A DNA stretch of 64,000 bases from CAVSMC01 sp963798655 (GTDB taxonomy: Bacteria > Pseudomonadota > Gammaproteobacteria > Burkholderiales > Casimicrobiaceae), in contig CAWCUH010000014.1 in the NCBI GenBank assembly GCA_963798655.1, positions 1 to 64,000 of the forward strand, read 5' to 3'. Under the pieces are notes generated by a model, which was given only the letters and a program-made list of their open reading frames with translations, searched no databases and was not told where the DNA came from. Numbering within the stretch: the first letter of the stretch is position 1; each line of letters opens with the position of its first letter. Position numbers and translations under genes: made by a program. Below are positions 25,296-33,777 of this stretch, one piece after another.

Positions 25296-26741
25296 TCACG
25301 TGTCGGGCATCGTAACCGCCCCGGACGATCGAGGCGCGACCGCCGGCCGCAGCGCCAGGCGCTTGCGTGCGTGTGCTCGCATCAGCAGCCGTGCGATGTC
25401 GGCGTCGAACGCCGGCCGCGGGGGCGCTTCGAGCAACAGGCCGAGCTCTGCTTCGTCGCCGGCCGTGCCGAGCCAGCACCAGTCGCGCAGCACATGAACG
25501 TCGACGCGCGCACCGAGCGAAGCGGGCTCGCGCGCGAGCGCAATGCCGGGGGCGGGCCACGGCGGGATCGCATACGGTGCGAGCGCCTCGCGCAGGCGTC
25601 GGTCGTGCGCGGCGAGCGGTTCGGCGCCCACACAGCAGCCGCCACAGCGCCTGACCTGTCGCGCGAAGCACGGTCCCTGTCGACGCTCGAGGCCGAGCAT
25701 CACCCAGCAGAGCGCGTGGTCGGCGGCGAGCGCGCGCAGCGTCTCGCGCGCTGCGCGCCGCGACGAGAACGGCCCGTAGCGTCCGCACAGCGTCGCCGGG
25801 TCGATGCCCGCCGCCGCGACGAAGCGCGGCGGCGGCCCGGGCTCGTCGGCGAGCTCGAGCACGCCCGATTGCGCCTTGCGCCGAAGCGCGTGGTTGTGCG
25901 CGGGGAGCAGCGATTTCACCAGGGCCGACTCGCGCAACAGCGCGCCGATCTCGCCGGCGGTCTCGTCGTATTCGATGCGCCGGATCTCGGCGGACAGCCG
26001 CAGATCGGTTGCGCTTCGATAGTCCGACGAGAAGTGCGCGCCGACGCGCTCGCGCAGGTTCTTCGCCTTGCCGATGTAGAGCGGCAGCGCGTTCAGGCCG
26101 TAGAAGCGGTAGACGCCCGGCGACTCGGGCAGCGCGTCGATCGCGTCGGCCGCGAGCTGCGGCGGCAGGCTCGGCGTCTTCATCGCCCGGCGCACGGCGC
26201 TCTCGATCGCCTCGGCGGGATGCGCACGGTAGAGCGCCTGCACGAACGACCACAGCGCGCGCGCATCGGCGAGCGCGCGGTGCCGCTCGCGCACGTCGAT
26301 CGAGTGCCGCGCGATCAGCTGGTCGAGGCTGTGTCCGTCGCAGTCGGGATACAGACGACGCGACAGCTTCACCGTGCACAGCACGCGCGCGGTGAACGAG
26401 CGCTCGAGGCGCGCGAATGCGTGCTTGAGGAAGCCGTAGTCGAAGCGCGCGTTGTGCGCGACGAACAGCGCGCCCGCCGTGCGCTCGGCGACATCGCGCG
26501 CGACCGTCGAGAAGCTCGGCGCCGCGCGCACCATCTCGTTGGTGATGCCGGTGAGCGCCTGGATCGGCGCCGGGATCGGCATGCCGGGATCGACCAGCGT
26601 GCTCCACTCGTCCACCGATGGATGATCGCCGTCCGCGCCGTCGACGCGCACGACGGCGACTTCGGTGATTGCGTCCTTCGCCGCGGTCGTGCCCGTCGTC
26701 TCCAGATCGACGAACGCGAGCGAAGGGGCGAACAGGCGCAT
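25296..26741 (-). CDS. DnaQ-like 3'-5' exonuclease fused to GIY-YIG (Cho/UvrC-like) nuclease
   Basis: A 481-residue repair nuclease. Residues 1-170 form a DnaQ exonuclease: FVDLETTG (D12, E14), FVAHNARFDYGFL and the final HRALADARA. Residues about 205-285 form a GIY-YIG domain (SPGVYRFYG, LYIGKAKNLRERV), as in UvrC and Cho. A cysteine-rich patch (CFARQVRRCGGCC) follows in the C-terminal region. Cho homologues cut 3' of DNA lesions in excision repair and are SOS-induced in E. coli. The gene diverges from the LexA-like gene, and both share the operator-containing gap. Confidence 0.9.
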   Translation of the reverse strand: MRLFAPSLAFVDLETTGTTAAKDAITEVAVVRVDGADGDHPSVDEWSTLVDPGMPIPAPIQALTGITNEMVRAAPSFSTVARDVAERTAGALFVAHNARFDYGFLKHAFARLERSFTARVLCTVKLSRRLYPDCDGHSLDQLIARHSIDVRERHRALADARALWSFVQALYRAHPAEAIESAVRRAMKTPSLPPQLAADAIDALPESPGVYRFYGLNALPLYIGKAKNLRERVGAHFSSDYRSATDLRLSAEIRRIEYDETAGEIGALLRESALVKSLLPAHNHALRRKAQSGVLELADEPGPPPRFVAAAGIDPATLCGRYGPFSSRRAARETLRALAADHALCWVMLGLERRQGPCFARQVRRCGGCCVGAEPLAAHDRRLREALAPYAIPPWPAPGIALAREPASLGARVDVHVLRDWCWLGTAGDEAELGLLLEAPPRPAFDADIARLLMRAHARKRLALRPAVAPRSSGAVTMPDT

Positions 26742-26750
26742 TGGAGGGGC

Positions 26751-26779
26751 TTGACCGGCGAACGTTCGTTCGCTATTGT
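26751..26779 (+). promoter_or_regulatory. Promoter of the LexA-like gene, probably giving a leaderless mRNA
   Basis: TTGACC (26751-26756) and TATTGT (26774-26779) are 17 bases apart. The expected transcription start, six to eight bases after the -10 box, falls on the ATG at 26786, and there is no ribosome site in the gap, so the message is probably leaderless. On the other strand TACAAT (26780-26775) can serve as -10 for the nuclease gene, so the two promoters overlap back to back. Confidence 0.65.
26759..26772. promoter_or_regulatory. LexA-type operator 1 (CGAAC-N4-GTTCG)
   Basis: A perfect dyad CGAAC-GTTC-GTTCG sits in the spacer between the -35 and -10 boxes of the LexA-like gene. The pattern GAAC-N4-GTTC is the LexA site known from Gram-positive bacteria, not the CTGT-N8-ACAG site usual in beta- and gammaproteobacteria. 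A bound repressor would block both divergent promoters. Confidence 0.6.
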
Positions 26780-26785
26780 AGCGCC

Positions 26786-27364
26786 ATGTCGAACGATCGT
26801 TCCTACCTTTCGACGCTGCAGGATTATTACGTGCGCCATCGCGCGCTGCCGTCGTACGCGTCGATCGGGCAACTGCTCGGGCTCAAGTCGAAGTCGTCGG
26901 TGGCCGCGCTGGTCGCGCGGCTCAAGCTGTCCGGCTACATCGATTCGACGCCGGACAAGCGGCTGGCGCCGACGAAGCGATTCTTCGAGCGCACGCTCGC
27001 GCTGTCGCCTGTTCACGCGGGGCTGCCGGATGCCGTCGACGATACCGCGGGCGATGCGCTGACGATCGACGATTACCTGATCGAGCGGCCGTCGCAAACG
27101 GTGCTGATCCGCGTCAAGGGCGACTCGATGCAGGATGCGGGCATTCTCGATGGCGATCTCGTCGTCGTCGAGAAAAGCGCGTCGGCGAAGCGCGGCGATA
27201 TCGTCGTCGCGATCGTCGACAGTCAGTTCACGCTGAAGCGGCTCGATCTCGAGGCCGGCAAGTTCGTGCTGAAGCCGGAGAACAAGGCATATCCCGTCAT
27301 TCGCCCGGAAGGCTCGCTCGAGATCTTCGGCGTGATGGTCGGGCTCGTGCGCAAGCTCGGCTGA
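26786..27364 (+). CDS. LexA/UmuD-like S24 autoprotease with winged-helix DNA-binding domain
   Basis: 192 residues. The N-terminal winged helix (about 5-65; PSYASIGQLLGLKSKSSVAA) is LexA-like. The cleavage site is probably Ala78-Gly79 in SPVHAGLPD, close to the UmuD form VQAGFP. The S24 peptidase domain has the catalytic pair Ser114 (KGDSMQDAG) and Lys151 (FTLKRL). RecA-stimulated self-cleavage is expected. The message appears leaderless, and two GAAC-N4-GTTC dyads in and around its promoter suggest autoregulation together with the divergent nuclease. Whether this is the cell's main LexA or a second, local repressor is not visible here. Confidence 0.88.
   Translation: MSNDRSYLSTLQDYYVRHRALPSYASIGQLLGLKSKSSVAALVARLKLSGYIDSTPDKRLAPTKRFFERTLALSPVHAGLPDAVDDTAGDALTIDDYLIERPSQTVLIRVKGDSMQDAGILDGDLVVVEKSASAKRGDIVVAIVDSQFTLKRLDLEAGKFVLKPENKAYPVIRPEGSLEIFGVMVGLVRKLG
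26790..26803. promoter_or_regulatory. LexA-type operator 2 (CGAAC-N4-GTTCC)
   Basis: A second dyad, CGAAC-GATC-GTTCC, lies in codons 2 to 6 of the LexA-like gene, 31 bases from operator 1, which is close to three helical turns. The spacing places both sites on one face of the DNA. Codon constraint alone does not explain a match this close to operator 1. Confidence 0.5.
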
Positions 27365-27434
27365 TCGCGCACATCCTGCGTCCCGGGATGACAAGCAGAT
27401 CCGGCGCCCGCGCTCGCCGCGACGCGCAGCCGAT

Positions 27435-29111
27435 TCACGCAATGACGCGGTTGCGTCCGGCCGCCTTCGCCTCGTAGAGCCGCTCGTCGGCCGACGCGAG
27501 CATCCGCTCGTGCGTCGTCACTTCGATGTCGGCGGCGACGCCAATGCTGATCGTCACCGCGAGGCCCGGGCGCAGCGCGTCCCATTGATAGGCCGCGACG
27601 GCGGCACGCAGCTTCTCGCAGACGAGGCGCGCCGCCTCGAGATCGGTTTCGGTCAGCACCAGCACGAACTCCTCGCCGCCGAAGCGCGCGACGAGGTCGG
27701 TGTGACGCACCTGATCGCGCAGGATGTGCGCGATCGCGCGCAGCACGTCGTCGCCGACGGCGTGCGAGTACGTGTCGTTCACGCGCTTGAAGTGATCGAG
27801 GTCCGCGATCGCCACCGCGAGCGGACGGCGGTGACGACGGGCACGCTCGAATTCCTCGGCGAGCCGCTGGTCGAGAAAGCGCCGGTTCGCGAGCCCGGTG
27901 AGCGCGTCCTCGAACGTCTGCCGCTCGAGTTGCGCGAGGAGGCGCGTCTTCTGCGTGTCGGCTTCCTTCAGCGACGCATTGAGCGCCTCGAGATCGGCGT
28001 ACGCGCGCGCGAGCTCGATGTTGCGCAGCCGATGGATCTCCGCGTCGCGCTGCGCGGCGGCGACCTGATGGCGTATTTGCAGCGCCTTCAGCTGCTTCGA
28101 CGTCGTGTCGTTCAGCACGTCGCGCTCGAGCTGGTGGTAGCGGCGATAGTGCTTGAGCGCCGAGGCGAAGTCGCCGGTCTGCTCGAAGTAGTCCGACAGC
28201 GCCTGATGGCACTCGGCCTGGTCGGGCCGCAGCCGATGCGCCTCGGCGACGTCGAGCGCATCGGCAAGCAGCCGCCCGGCTTCGCCGAATCGCCGCTGCC
28301 CGGTGTAGAGCCGTCCGAGGCTTCGCATCGCGTTGACCACACCGAGTCGGTAGCCGCTTCGCTCGGACAGCAGCAGCGCCTCGCGCAGCGTCTTTTCGGC
28401 TTCTTCGGCCTGGCCGAGCCGCGCCTGCGTGAGCCCGAGGTTGTTCAGCACGGCGCTCTGGTGCATCGTCGCGCCGCTCGCGCGGAACATGTCGAGCGCG
28501 CGCACCTGCGCGACGAGCGCTTCCTCGGGACGGCCGAGGTTCTTCAGGTTGATGCCGACGTTGTTCAGCGCCTTGCCGATCTCCGTCGCGTCGCCGCCTT
28601 GCTCGGCGAGCGCGAGGCTCTGCTGGTAGTAGTCGAGGCCGGTCTTCGAGTCGCCCGACTTCGAATAGATGACGCCGATCGTGCGCAGCGACGCTGCGCG
28701 ACCGGTCGTGTTGCCGGTCGCCTCGTCGAGCGCAAGCGCCTTCAGCTCATAGTCGATCGCCTGCGGGAAGTCGCCGAGACTGTCGTAGACGAAGCCGATC
28801 GCGCGCAGCGTCTTCGCCTGCGCGGTCGCATCGCCGATGGCCTCGTATTCGGCGAGCGCGTCGCGATAGCGGTTGAGCGCCGTTTCCTGATCGAGCAGGT
28901 AATCGGCGCAGCGGCCGGCGAGGAAGAGCGCGCGCGCGAACGCCGCACGGTCGCCCAGCGCCTGCGCGAGGTCGGCCGCCTCGAGCGCGTGCTCGCCGCT
29001 CCTGCGCACGTCCGAGCCGGCGTCGGCTTCCGCGAGCGCGATCAGCTCGGCGAGACGCGCCGCCGGCGCGCTCAGCGCGGGCTTGCTCGCCGTGTTCACC
29101 GCGTCGTTCAT
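27435..29111 (-). CDS. TPR-repeat diguanylate cyclase (GGDEF)
   Basis: 558 residues, apparently cytoplasmic. Residues about 40-345 are tetratricopeptide repeats (for example ALNNVGINLKNLGRPEEALV), followed by a coiled coil (about 345-395) and a GGDEF domain (about 400-555). The active site is GGEEF (about 477-481), and the inhibitory I-site RHTD lies five residues before it, so product feedback is expected. It should make cyclic-di-GMP from GTP. The start ATG overlaps the stop of the molybdopterin oxidoreductase (ATGA), so the two are translationally coupled; the functional reason is unknown. Confidence 0.92.
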   Translation of the reverse strand: MNDAVNTASKPALSAPAARLAELIALAEADAGSDVRRSGEHALEAADLAQALGDRAAFARALFLAGRCADYLLDQETALNRYRDALAEYEAIGDATAQAKTLRAIGFVYDSLGDFPQAIDYELKALALDEATGNTTGRAASLRTIGVIYSKSGDSKTGLDYYQQSLALAEQGGDATEIGKALNNVGINLKNLGRPEEALVAQVRALDMFRASGATMHQSAVLNNLGLTQARLGQAEEAEKTLREALLLSERSGYRLGVVNAMRSLGRLYTGQRRFGEAGRLLADALDVAEAHRLRPDQAECHQALSDYFEQTGDFASALKHYRRYHQLERDVLNDTTSKQLKALQIRHQVAAAQRDAEIHRLRNIELARAYADLEALNASLKEADTQKTRLLAQLERQTFEDALTGLANRRFLDQRLAEEFERARRHRRPLAVAIADLDHFKRVNDTYSHAVGDDVLRAIAHILRDQVRHTDLVARFGGEEFVLVLTETDLEAARLVCEKLRAAVAAYQWDALRPGLAVTISIGVAADIEVTTHERMLASADERLYEAKAAGRNRVIA

Positions 29112-31198
29112 CCGGGCTCGACTTCGACGAGGCAGTCGTAGAAGGTCGCCGCGGCGCCGAGGTCGGTGAGCGCCTGGCTCGTGACGGCATTCGCATTGGC
29201 GCCGTCGCCGGAGAGCTTCTTCCACCAGACCGACGGGCTCACGACGACGCCGCGACGCGCGCGCTCGCCGACGCTCGCCGTTGCGTGGAAGCGACCGCGA
29301 TCGTTGAACACGGCAACCCGCATGCCATCGACGATGCCGCGGGCGACGGCGTCGTCGGCATGGATATCGAGACGCGGCTCGCGCTCCTCGGCCACGAAGC
29401 CCGGCAGATTCGCGAACGACGAATTGAGAAAGTTGCGTGCCGGCGGCGAGATGAACGCGAGCGGATAGCGCTCGGCGAGAGCGGGCGCGCTCGCGGCCGA
29501 CTCGCGCGGCGGCACGAACGACGGCAAGGGATCGTGTCCCTGCGATGCAAGCGCCGCCGAATACAGCTCGCACTTGCCGGACGGCGTCGCAAATGCGCCG
29601 TGCGCGAACGGCGCGTAATCGTGCGCGACGTTCAGCCGCGCGAAGCCGTTCGCCTTCAGCGCGTCCCAGCCGATGCCGGCGACTCGCGCATCATCGCGGC
29701 GAAACGCCTGCCGCGCGAGGTCGTCGTCGCCGTCGCGAAAGCACGGCTCGTCGAAGCCCATGCGCGCGGCGAGCAGCCGGAACAATTCGGTGTTCGATTT
29801 CGCTTCGCCGAGCGGCTCGATCGCGCGATTGTTCGCCTGCACGTACAGGTGTCCGTACGACGTGTGCACGTCGACCTGCTCGAGCTGCGTGGTCGCCGGC
29901 AGCACGATGTCCGCGAAGTCGGTGGTGTCCGTGCGGAAGATCTCGTGCACGACGCAGAACAGGTCGTCGCGCGCGAATCCCGCCGCCACGCGATTGCCGT
30001 CGGGTGCGACGGCAACCGGGTTCGAGTTGTAGACGAAGATCGCACGGATCGGCGGCTTCGCGTCGTGCAGCGCGTCGCCGATCGCGCTCATGTTGACCGT
30101 TCGCGGATTGCCGCGGATCAGATCGGGCCGCTCGAGCGCAGCGGTATCGACCGGATACGTGCCCGACGTGGACAGCAGCGCGCCGCCGGCGGCGTCACGC
30201 CATGCGCCGACGAGCGCCGGCAGGCAGGCAACCGCCCGGATCGCGTTGCCGCCCCCGGCGTGCCGCTGCATTCCGTAGTTCAACCGGATCGCCGACGGCC
30301 GGATCGTGCCGTAGTCGCGCGCGAGCGCGACGATCTGCTCGGCGTCGATGCCGCAGATCGCGGCGACGCGCTGCGGCGCAAACGCATCGGCGCGGCGGAC
30401 GAGATCGTCGAAGCCGACGGTGTAGCGCTCGACGTAGTCGCGGTCGATCAACTTCTCGGCGATCAGCACGTGCATCACGCCGAGCGCGAGCGCCGCGTCG
30501 GTGCCGGGCAGCGGCGCGATGTGGCGGTGACACTTCTGCGCCGTCTCGCTTCGGTACGGATCGATCGCGACGAGCTTCGCACCGCGGCGCTTCGCTTCCT
30601 GCGCGCGCGTCCAGAAGTGGAGGTTCGACACGATCGGGTTGCTGCCCCAGATGACGATCAGGCGGCTGTCGACCACGCGCTCGACGTCCATGCCGACGGC
30701 TGCGCCGATCGTCGCGACCCAGCCCGCCTTGCCAGCCGTCGCGCAGATCGTGCGGTCGAGCAGCGACGCGCCGAGCCGATGGAAGAAGCGGCGGTCCATC
30801 GAACCGTACTGCAGCACGCCCATCGTGCCGCAATAGCTGTAGGGCACGATCGCCTGCGCGCCGTCGCCGGATTGCGCGATGGTCGCGAAGCGTCGAGCGA
30901 TCGTGTCGAGCGCTTCGTCCCACGAGATCCGCTCGAAGCGTCCTTCGCCCTTGCGGCCGGTGCGCCGCAGCGGGTAGAGCACGCGGTCGGGCGAATACGT
31001 GCGCTCGAGATAGCGCGCGACCTTCGTGCACAGCACGCCAGCGGTCGGCGGGTGATCGTCGGCGCCTCGGATCTCGATCGCGCGGCCGTCCACGACCGTC
31101 GTGACGAGCGCGCAAGTATCGGGACAGTCGTGCGGACACGCTCCGCGGACGCTCGTGCGCGCGGACAACGGCGATGCGGAACGGGCGTCGGGAGCCAT
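29108..31198 (-). CDS. Molybdopterin oxidoreductase (DMSO reductase family)
   Basis: A 696-residue enzyme. The N-terminal [4Fe-4S] site is ACPHDCPDTC (C21, C25, C29) with C57 in GVLCTK. The molybdopterin domains show VIWGSNPIVSNLHFW, KLVAIDPYRSETA and the C-terminal dinucleotide-binding fold with NFLNSSFANLPG. No twin-arginine signal is present, so it is cytoplasmic. It resembles the broad group annotated as anaerobic dehydrogenases or formate-dehydrogenase-like; the substrate is unknown. It is followed with a four-base overlap by the GGDEF gene and diverges from the aldo/keto reductase. Confidence 0.88.
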   Translation of the reverse strand: MAPDARSASPLSARTSVRGACPHDCPDTCALVTTVVDGRAIEIRGADDHPPTAGVLCTKVARYLERTYSPDRVLYPLRRTGRKGEGRFERISWDEALDTIARRFATIAQSGDGAQAIVPYSYCGTMGVLQYGSMDRRFFHRLGASLLDRTICATAGKAGWVATIGAAVGMDVERVVDSRLIVIWGSNPIVSNLHFWTRAQEAKRRGAKLVAIDPYRSETAQKCHRHIAPLPGTDAALALGVMHVLIAEKLIDRDYVERYTVGFDDLVRRADAFAPQRVAAICGIDAEQIVALARDYGTIRPSAIRLNYGMQRHAGGGNAIRAVACLPALVGAWRDAAGGALLSTSGTYPVDTAALERPDLIRGNPRTVNMSAIGDALHDAKPPIRAIFVYNSNPVAVAPDGNRVAAGFARDDLFCVVHEIFRTDTTDFADIVLPATTQLEQVDVHTSYGHLYVQANNRAIEPLGEAKSNTELFRLLAARMGFDEPCFRDGDDDLARQAFRRDDARVAGIGWDALKANGFARLNVAHDYAPFAHGAFATPSGKCELYSAALASQGHDPLPSFVPPRESAASAPALAERYPLAFISPPARNFLNSSFANLPGFVAEEREPRLDIHADDAVARGIVDGMRVAVFNDRGRFHATASVGERARRGVVVSPSVWWKKLSGDGANANAVTSQALTDLGAAATFYDCLVEVEPG

Positions 31199-31365
31199 CG
31201 ATGTCGCGCAGTCGAATCAACGATTATACGAGGCGCCTGATTTGCGCGTGCGGTGCTGTAGACGACAGCACACGGGCTTGTTGCGCCAACAACGTCCGAG
31301 CATGGCGAAACCCGGGCGGGGACGGCGCGTCGAACGCTACGACTCAAAGCGAAAGAGCGCCTGAC

Positions 31366-32214
31366 ATGGACACTGCGCGGCTGCCGACCGTTCAACTTGC
31401 CGATGGGCCGGTCGTCCCGGCGCTGGGCGCCGGCACGTGGCGCATGGGCGAGCGCAAGCGCGAGCGCGTGCAGGAAATCGCGGCGCTACGCGCAGCGATC
31501 GACGCCGGCATGACGTTGATCGACACCGCCGAGATGTACGGCGACGGCGGCGCGGAAACGCTCGTCGGTGAAGCGATTGCCGGACGCCGCGACGAGACGT
31601 TCGTCGTGAGCAAGGTCTATCCGCACAACGCCGGTGCAAAAGCCGCGATTGCCGCGTGCGAGCGCAGCCTCGCACGACTTCGTATCGAGCGGCTCGACCT
31701 CTACCTGCTGCACTGGCGCGGTCGCGTACCGCTCGCCGAGACCGTCGCCGCGTTCGAGCGGCTCGTGCACGACGGCAAGATCGCGCGTTGGGGCGTGTCG
31801 AATTTCGACGTCGCCGACATGGCGCAGCTGCAGCGCGTGCCCGGCGGCGAACGATGCGCGACGAACCAGGTGCTCTATCACCTGCGCGAGCGTGGCGTCG
31901 AATGGGACCTGGTGCCGTGGATGCGCGAGCGTCGCATGCCGCTGATGGCCTATTCGCCGCTCGCGCAGGGCGCGCTCGCGGCCGACGCGCGACTCGGAGC
32001 GATCGCGCGGAGGCTCGGATGCACGGCGGCGCAGCTTGCGATCGCGTGGCTGATCGCGCGCAACGACGTCATCGTGATTCCCAAATCGAACGACGTCGCC
32101 CACGTGCGGGCCAATCGCGCGGCCGCCGACCTGCGCATCGATGCCGCGACGGCGGCCGCTGTCGACGCCGCCTTTCCGCCACCCGCCGGCAAACGTCCGC
32201 TCGCGATCGTCTAA
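31366..32214 (+). CDS. Aldo/keto reductase
   Basis: A 282-residue NADPH-dependent reductase of the AKR barrel fold. The catalytic tetrad is intact: D53 and Y58 in DTAEMYGDGG, K83 in VSKVYP and H116 in LLHWRG. The cofactor end shows WGVSNFDVADM and IPKSNDVAHVRAN. The start at 31366 gives the normal N-terminus (VQLADGPVVPALGAGTW); the upstream in-frame codons lie in the divergent promoter region. The physiological carbonyl substrate is unknown. Confidence 0.9.
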   Translation: MDTARLPTVQLADGPVVPALGAGTWRMGERKRERVQEIAALRAAIDAGMTLIDTAEMYGDGGAETLVGEAIAGRRDETFVVSKVYPHNAGAKAAIAACERSLARLRIERLDLYLLHWRGRVPLAETVAAFERLVHDGKIARWGVSNFDVADMAQLQRVPGGERCATNQVLYHLRERGVEWDLVPWMRERRMPLMAYSPLAQGALAADARLGAIARRLGCTAAQLAIAWLIARNDVIVIPKSNDVAHVRANRAAADLRIDAATAAAVDAAFPPPAGKRPLAIV

Positions 32215-32331
32215 GCGGGCCGCAACGCTTGGCACTGTGCGTTACACGTTGCGCGCGGCAACGCCGTGCGTCGCCTGGGCGCGTCGAAAAAACAGCGGGT
32301 TACTCGCGACCGGCGTGCGCTGCGCCACGTT

Positions 32332-32347
32332 TGGCACGCTTGCTGCT
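32332..32347 (+). promoter_or_regulatory. Sigma-54 (RpoN) promoter
   Basis: TGGCACGCTTGCTGCT matches the sigma-54 consensus TGGCACG-N4-TTGC[AT] at every position but one. The invariant GG (32333-32334) and GC (32345-32346) are exactly ten bases apart. Transcription would start near 32358, 30 to 35 bases ahead of the ribosome site of the J-like gene at 32402. Confidence 0.62.
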
Positions 32348-32401
32348 CCGTCGAAGGCGAACGCAACAGAAGCATCGAACCACTCGAACAGGAGATAAGC
32401 C

Positions 32402-32737
32402 GTGAGCTACACGTACTACGACTATCTCGAGGTGCCGCCGGGTGCGCCCACAGCGCGCATCGAAGCGGCGTACATGCAGGTGCTCGAGCGCTTCGGCTAC
32501 GGCATCACCGAATCCGGGCAGGACCTCAGCAATCTGGTTCGACTGATTCACGCCGCGTACGACGTGCTGTCCGATCCCGATGCGCGACGGCGCTACGACG
32601 CGCAGCTCGAGCGCGAGGCCGCGGCTGCCGACGCGGAGCTCAAGTCGATGCTCGACTGCGAGCCGCCGTGGCCGGGCCGCTATGTGCAGGACCTCCCGCC
32701 CGCGCTCGCTCGCTCGCTCGAAGGCCTCGCGGCCTGA
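32402..32737 (+). CDS. J-domain-like protein lacking the HPD motif
   Basis: A 111-residue protein that begins like a DnaJ J-domain (YYDYLEVPPGAPTARIEAAY) and ends the domain with AAYDVLSDPDARRRYD, the helix IV pattern. In between, the HPD tripeptide needed to stimulate Hsp70 ATPase is missing (RFGYGITESGQDL instead). It may bind partners without activating DnaK. The start is GTG with a strong AGGAG site (32390-32394). A sigma-54 promoter lies about 60 bases upstream. The acidic C-terminal tail is unassigned. Confidence 0.8.
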   Translation: MSYTYYDYLEVPPGAPTARIEAAYMQVLERFGYGITESGQDLSNLVRLIHAAYDVLSDPDARRRYDAQLEREAAAADAELKSMLDCEPPWPGRYVQDLPPALARSLEGLAA

Positions 32738-33135
32738 CGGACGCTCCCGACATGTTTGCGGTCGCCGGGATTTAACAACTGCAAACAGCGATGCGGTCGG
32801 CGATCGCCTTTTTCTCGACTCGCTTGCGCACGCGCACACGGCGCGTGCGGCCGCAGCGGCCCGCGCGCGAGCGCCGTGCCGCACGCGAGGGCGCGGCGCC
32901 GACGGCCCACGACGGGCTGCCACGCGCGGCGGCATCGCCGTCGCGGCGCATCGAGCACGCACATATGCAGCGGCGCACACGACCGGAGCCGCTGATGCCG
33001 CGCGGATTCCTGCCGCTGCGCATGCACTGAACCGAATACGCGAGGATCGACCGTACGGACTAGGCATCGCGTTCGATCGACCTGGCGCAAGCGAAATGCA
33101 ACGCTTCATCCCATCGGATCCGATCATCTGTTCGC
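32738..33135. other. Intergenic stretch, no convincing gene
   Basis: About 400 bases between the J-like gene and the four-cysteine protein. Short arginine-rich frames exist on both strands, the longest 79 codons on the plus strand at 32791-33030, but none has a ribosome site or recognisable sequence. No repeat of the families seen elsewhere was found here. Confidence 0.5.
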
Positions 33136-33155
33136 GTGCGCCGCAAGCGGCGCAC
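33136..33155. promoter_or_regulatory. Perfect hairpin upstream of the four-cysteine gene
   Basis: GTGCGCCGC-AA-GCGGCGCAC is a perfect nine-base-pair inverted repeat with a two-base loop, ending eight bases before the GGAGGA ribosome site. It could be an operator or an mRNA structure that affects translation; no T-run follows, so it is not a standard terminator. Confidence 0.45.
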
Positions 33156-33174
33156 CCAACGCGGAGGAATCGCC

Positions 33175-33549
33175 TTGGATAAGTGCATGAGTTGTCAGTT
33201 CTACGATCGCAAAAGCGGCGGTGGCGACGGCCGCTCGCCGCAATGGGGCCAATGCCGGCGCACGTCGCCGCTGCTCTCGCCGGCCACGGGCAAGTCGTAC
33301 ATGATCGAAGGCGTGTGGCCGACCGTGCGCGACGACGACTGGTGCGGTGAATGGAAGTCGCAGGCCGGCGTGCGCCGCATCGGCGACTCGATCGGCGCGC
33401 CGCTCGCGCCGAAGAGCCCGGTGATGCCGTCGACGCCGCGCATCGCGCCGCTCACCACCGTCGCCTCGGCGTCGGCGATCGGCGGTGCGCTCGCTTCGAC
33501 CGGCATGCTCGCGGCCGGCTACGCGTCGAAGCTCTCCGCCGGCGACTGA
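33175..33549 (+). CDS. Small four-cysteine (putative metal-binding) protein
   Basis: 124 residues. The N-terminal half holds CMSCQFYD, GQCRRTSP and DDDWCGEW, a C-x2-C...C...C arrangement that suggests zinc or Fe-S binding. The C-terminal half is Ala/Ser/Pro-rich, with a weakly hydrophobic stretch (TTVASASAIGGALAS). The start is TTG at 33175, chosen for the ideal GGAGGA site six bases upstream and because it begins right before the first cysteine. The function is unknown. Similar short DDWCGEW proteins are, in my recollection, common as hypotheticals in proteobacteria. Confidence 0.72.
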   Translation: MDKCMSCQFYDRKSGGGDGRSPQWGQCRRTSPLLSPATGKSYMIEGVWPTVRDDDWCGEWKSQAGVRRIGDSIGAPLAPKSPVMPSTPRIAPLTTVASASAIGGALASTGMLAAGYASKLSAGD

Positions 33550-33777
33550 CCCTCGGGTGTACCGACGCTCGACGATCACGTCGCGAGACGAATCGCTGCG
33601 CGGCGTGACGGCGAGCATCGACGAAAGCTGCTAAAGTCCTGCGCGTTCGAATGGCAGGGCTTTGAAGATTCGCCACGGCTTCACCCGCGCAGCGCCGCTC
33701 TCCGCTGAACATCACGCGATTCACCGCGTAAGCGCGGTCCTTCGGTGCGCGCGCGCACGCCTGTGCGCCGCTCGGCG

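Noticed and set aside
32791..33030. A 79-codon Arg-rich ORF in the gap after the J-like gene
   Set aside because: No ribosome site, no recognisable sequence and a composition expected from random high-GC DNA.
33545..33558. CTGACCCTCGGG after the four-cysteine gene as another repeat copy
   Set aside because: Only nine bases of the core match and part of it is the stop codon; this could be chance.
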